Both the position numbers and the translations under genes were made by a program. Below are positions 63,657 through 64,000 of a stretch of DNA of 64,000 nt, one piece after another. Within the stretch, counting starts at the first letter, position 1, and each line of letters starts with the position of its first letter. The DNA comes from Bradyrhizobium xenonodulans (GTDB lineage: Bacteria; Pseudomonadota; Alphaproteobacteria; Rhizobiales; Xanthobacteraceae), in the NCBI RefSeq assembly GCF_027594865.1, contig NZ_CP089391.1:1394501-1458500 (forward strand), read 5' to 3'. The notes beneath the pieces were generated by a model that had not been told where the DNA came from, did not search any database, and saw only the letters and a program-made list of their open reading frames with translations.

Positions 63657-64000
63657 TCAGGCGATGGGGGGACGGTAGTGCAGGGGCGGCGCCTCGCTGT
63701 GCAGGCTCGCCACGATCTCGGGTGCGCAAGCGGAGACCGGCTGAAGCGGCTTGGCGACGCTGGGCAGATCGGCCGGCAGGGCGCTGACGCACATCATCGC
63801 GCAGCACGGACCCACTGTGCCCTTGCCGTCATGATGATGCGGAGCGGGCGTGTCCTGCGCGGTGGTCTGGTGATGCGCGCGCATTCCCGCGTGGTCATGC
63901 GGCACGTCGCCATGCATGTGGCCGGCCTGCATCTGGTGATGCGCCGGCGCGAGGTCAGCCAGCGCGGTCTCATCGAGGCAGGGGGCCGGGCCACTGCCCC
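63657..64000 (-). CDS. His/Met/Cys-rich exported protein (5' end beyond the window)
   Basis: The frame is open to the window edge. The visible 114 codons include PAPCLDETALADLAPAHHQ, then HMHGDVPHDHAGMRAHHQ, PHHHDGKG, CCAMMCVSALP and a C-terminus ending PPLHYRPPIA. An internal ATG at 63932 exists, but homology-like composition continues upstream, so the true start is probably outside. The many His, Met and Cys residues indicate copper binding in the periplasm. It is upstream of the copper lipoprotein gene on the same strand. Confidence 0.65.
   Translation of the reverse strand, partial: GSGPAPCLDETALADLAPAHHQMQAGHMHGDVPHDHAGMRAHHQTTAQDTPAPHHHDGKGTVGPCCAMMCVSALPADLPSVAKPLQPVSACAPEIVASLHSEAPPLHYRPPIA

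Noticed and set aside
1..64000. Complete mobile element, integrase, transposase or prophage
   Set aside because: No frame with integrase, transposase or phage structural features was seen; only repeats, remnants and a tRNA-flanked segment support past transfer.

Overview
The window is chromosomal DNA of a high-GC alphaproteobacterium. The ChpT-CtrA pair, the flagellar genes, and family variants that I recognise from that genus point to Bradyrhizobium (Nitrobacteraceae). The genus call is recognition, not a database result.

Layout. (1) 1-6730: an acyl-CoA dehydrogenase / CoA-transferase pair with a divergent LysR regulator, two tandem cytochrome P450 genes separated by an intergenic repeat, and a DUF898 membrane protein. 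(2) 6734-13671: an M48 metallopeptidase, a uracil-catabolism (URC) cluster (URC1-like, URC4, uracil phosphoribosyltransferase) on the minus strand with a terminator-like hairpin in its leader, then a PLP enzyme and a methyltransferase. (3) 13741-17142: DUF2927 protein, L,D-transpeptidase, ThDP enzyme. (4) 17180-28313: accessory DNA. It holds a PD-(D/E)XK-like gene, a very large LuxR-type regulator fused to an extracellular-type region with 243-bp tandem repeats, a broken second copy of the PD-(D/E)XK-like gene, a Clp-N protein, a CPBP protease, a haem peroxidase and small proteins. (5) 28376-33819: a five-GAF histidine kinase, response regulator, 39-codon frame and universal stress protein, lying between a tRNA-Val 3'-end remnant and an intact tRNA-Val(CAC). 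(6) 33979-51331: core functions. These are a coiled-coil protein, DUF1134, a YHS protein, a CysQ-like phosphatase, chpT, cheA-cheW-cheY-cheB-cheR, a glutathionylspermidine-synthase-like/DUF350 group, ctrA, fliI-fliJ and an ECF sigma/anti-sigma pair. (7) 51517-57263: an AraC regulator, an FAD oxidoreductase, more than 1 kb of dispersed repeats, a HlyC-type acyltransferase broken by one amber codon, and a truncated FG-GAP protein. (8) 57264-59405: flhA. (9) 59728-64000: a minus-strand copper operon (His/Met-rich protein, lipoprotein, TolC-like protein, multicopper oxidase, cupredoxin, CusF-like protein).

How parts work together. ChpT passes phosphate to CtrA, and CtrA-box-like sites lie upstream of cheA and flhA, so motility and chemotaxis here look tied to the cell-cycle relay. 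The URC genes form one catabolic unit. The copper genes form one periplasmic and outer-membrane detoxification unit. The most unusual objects are the LuxR-repeat fusion, the uracil phosphoribosyltransferase with an altered PRPP loop, the URC leader hairpin, the amber-split HlyC homologue and the tRNA-Val-flanked kinase segment.
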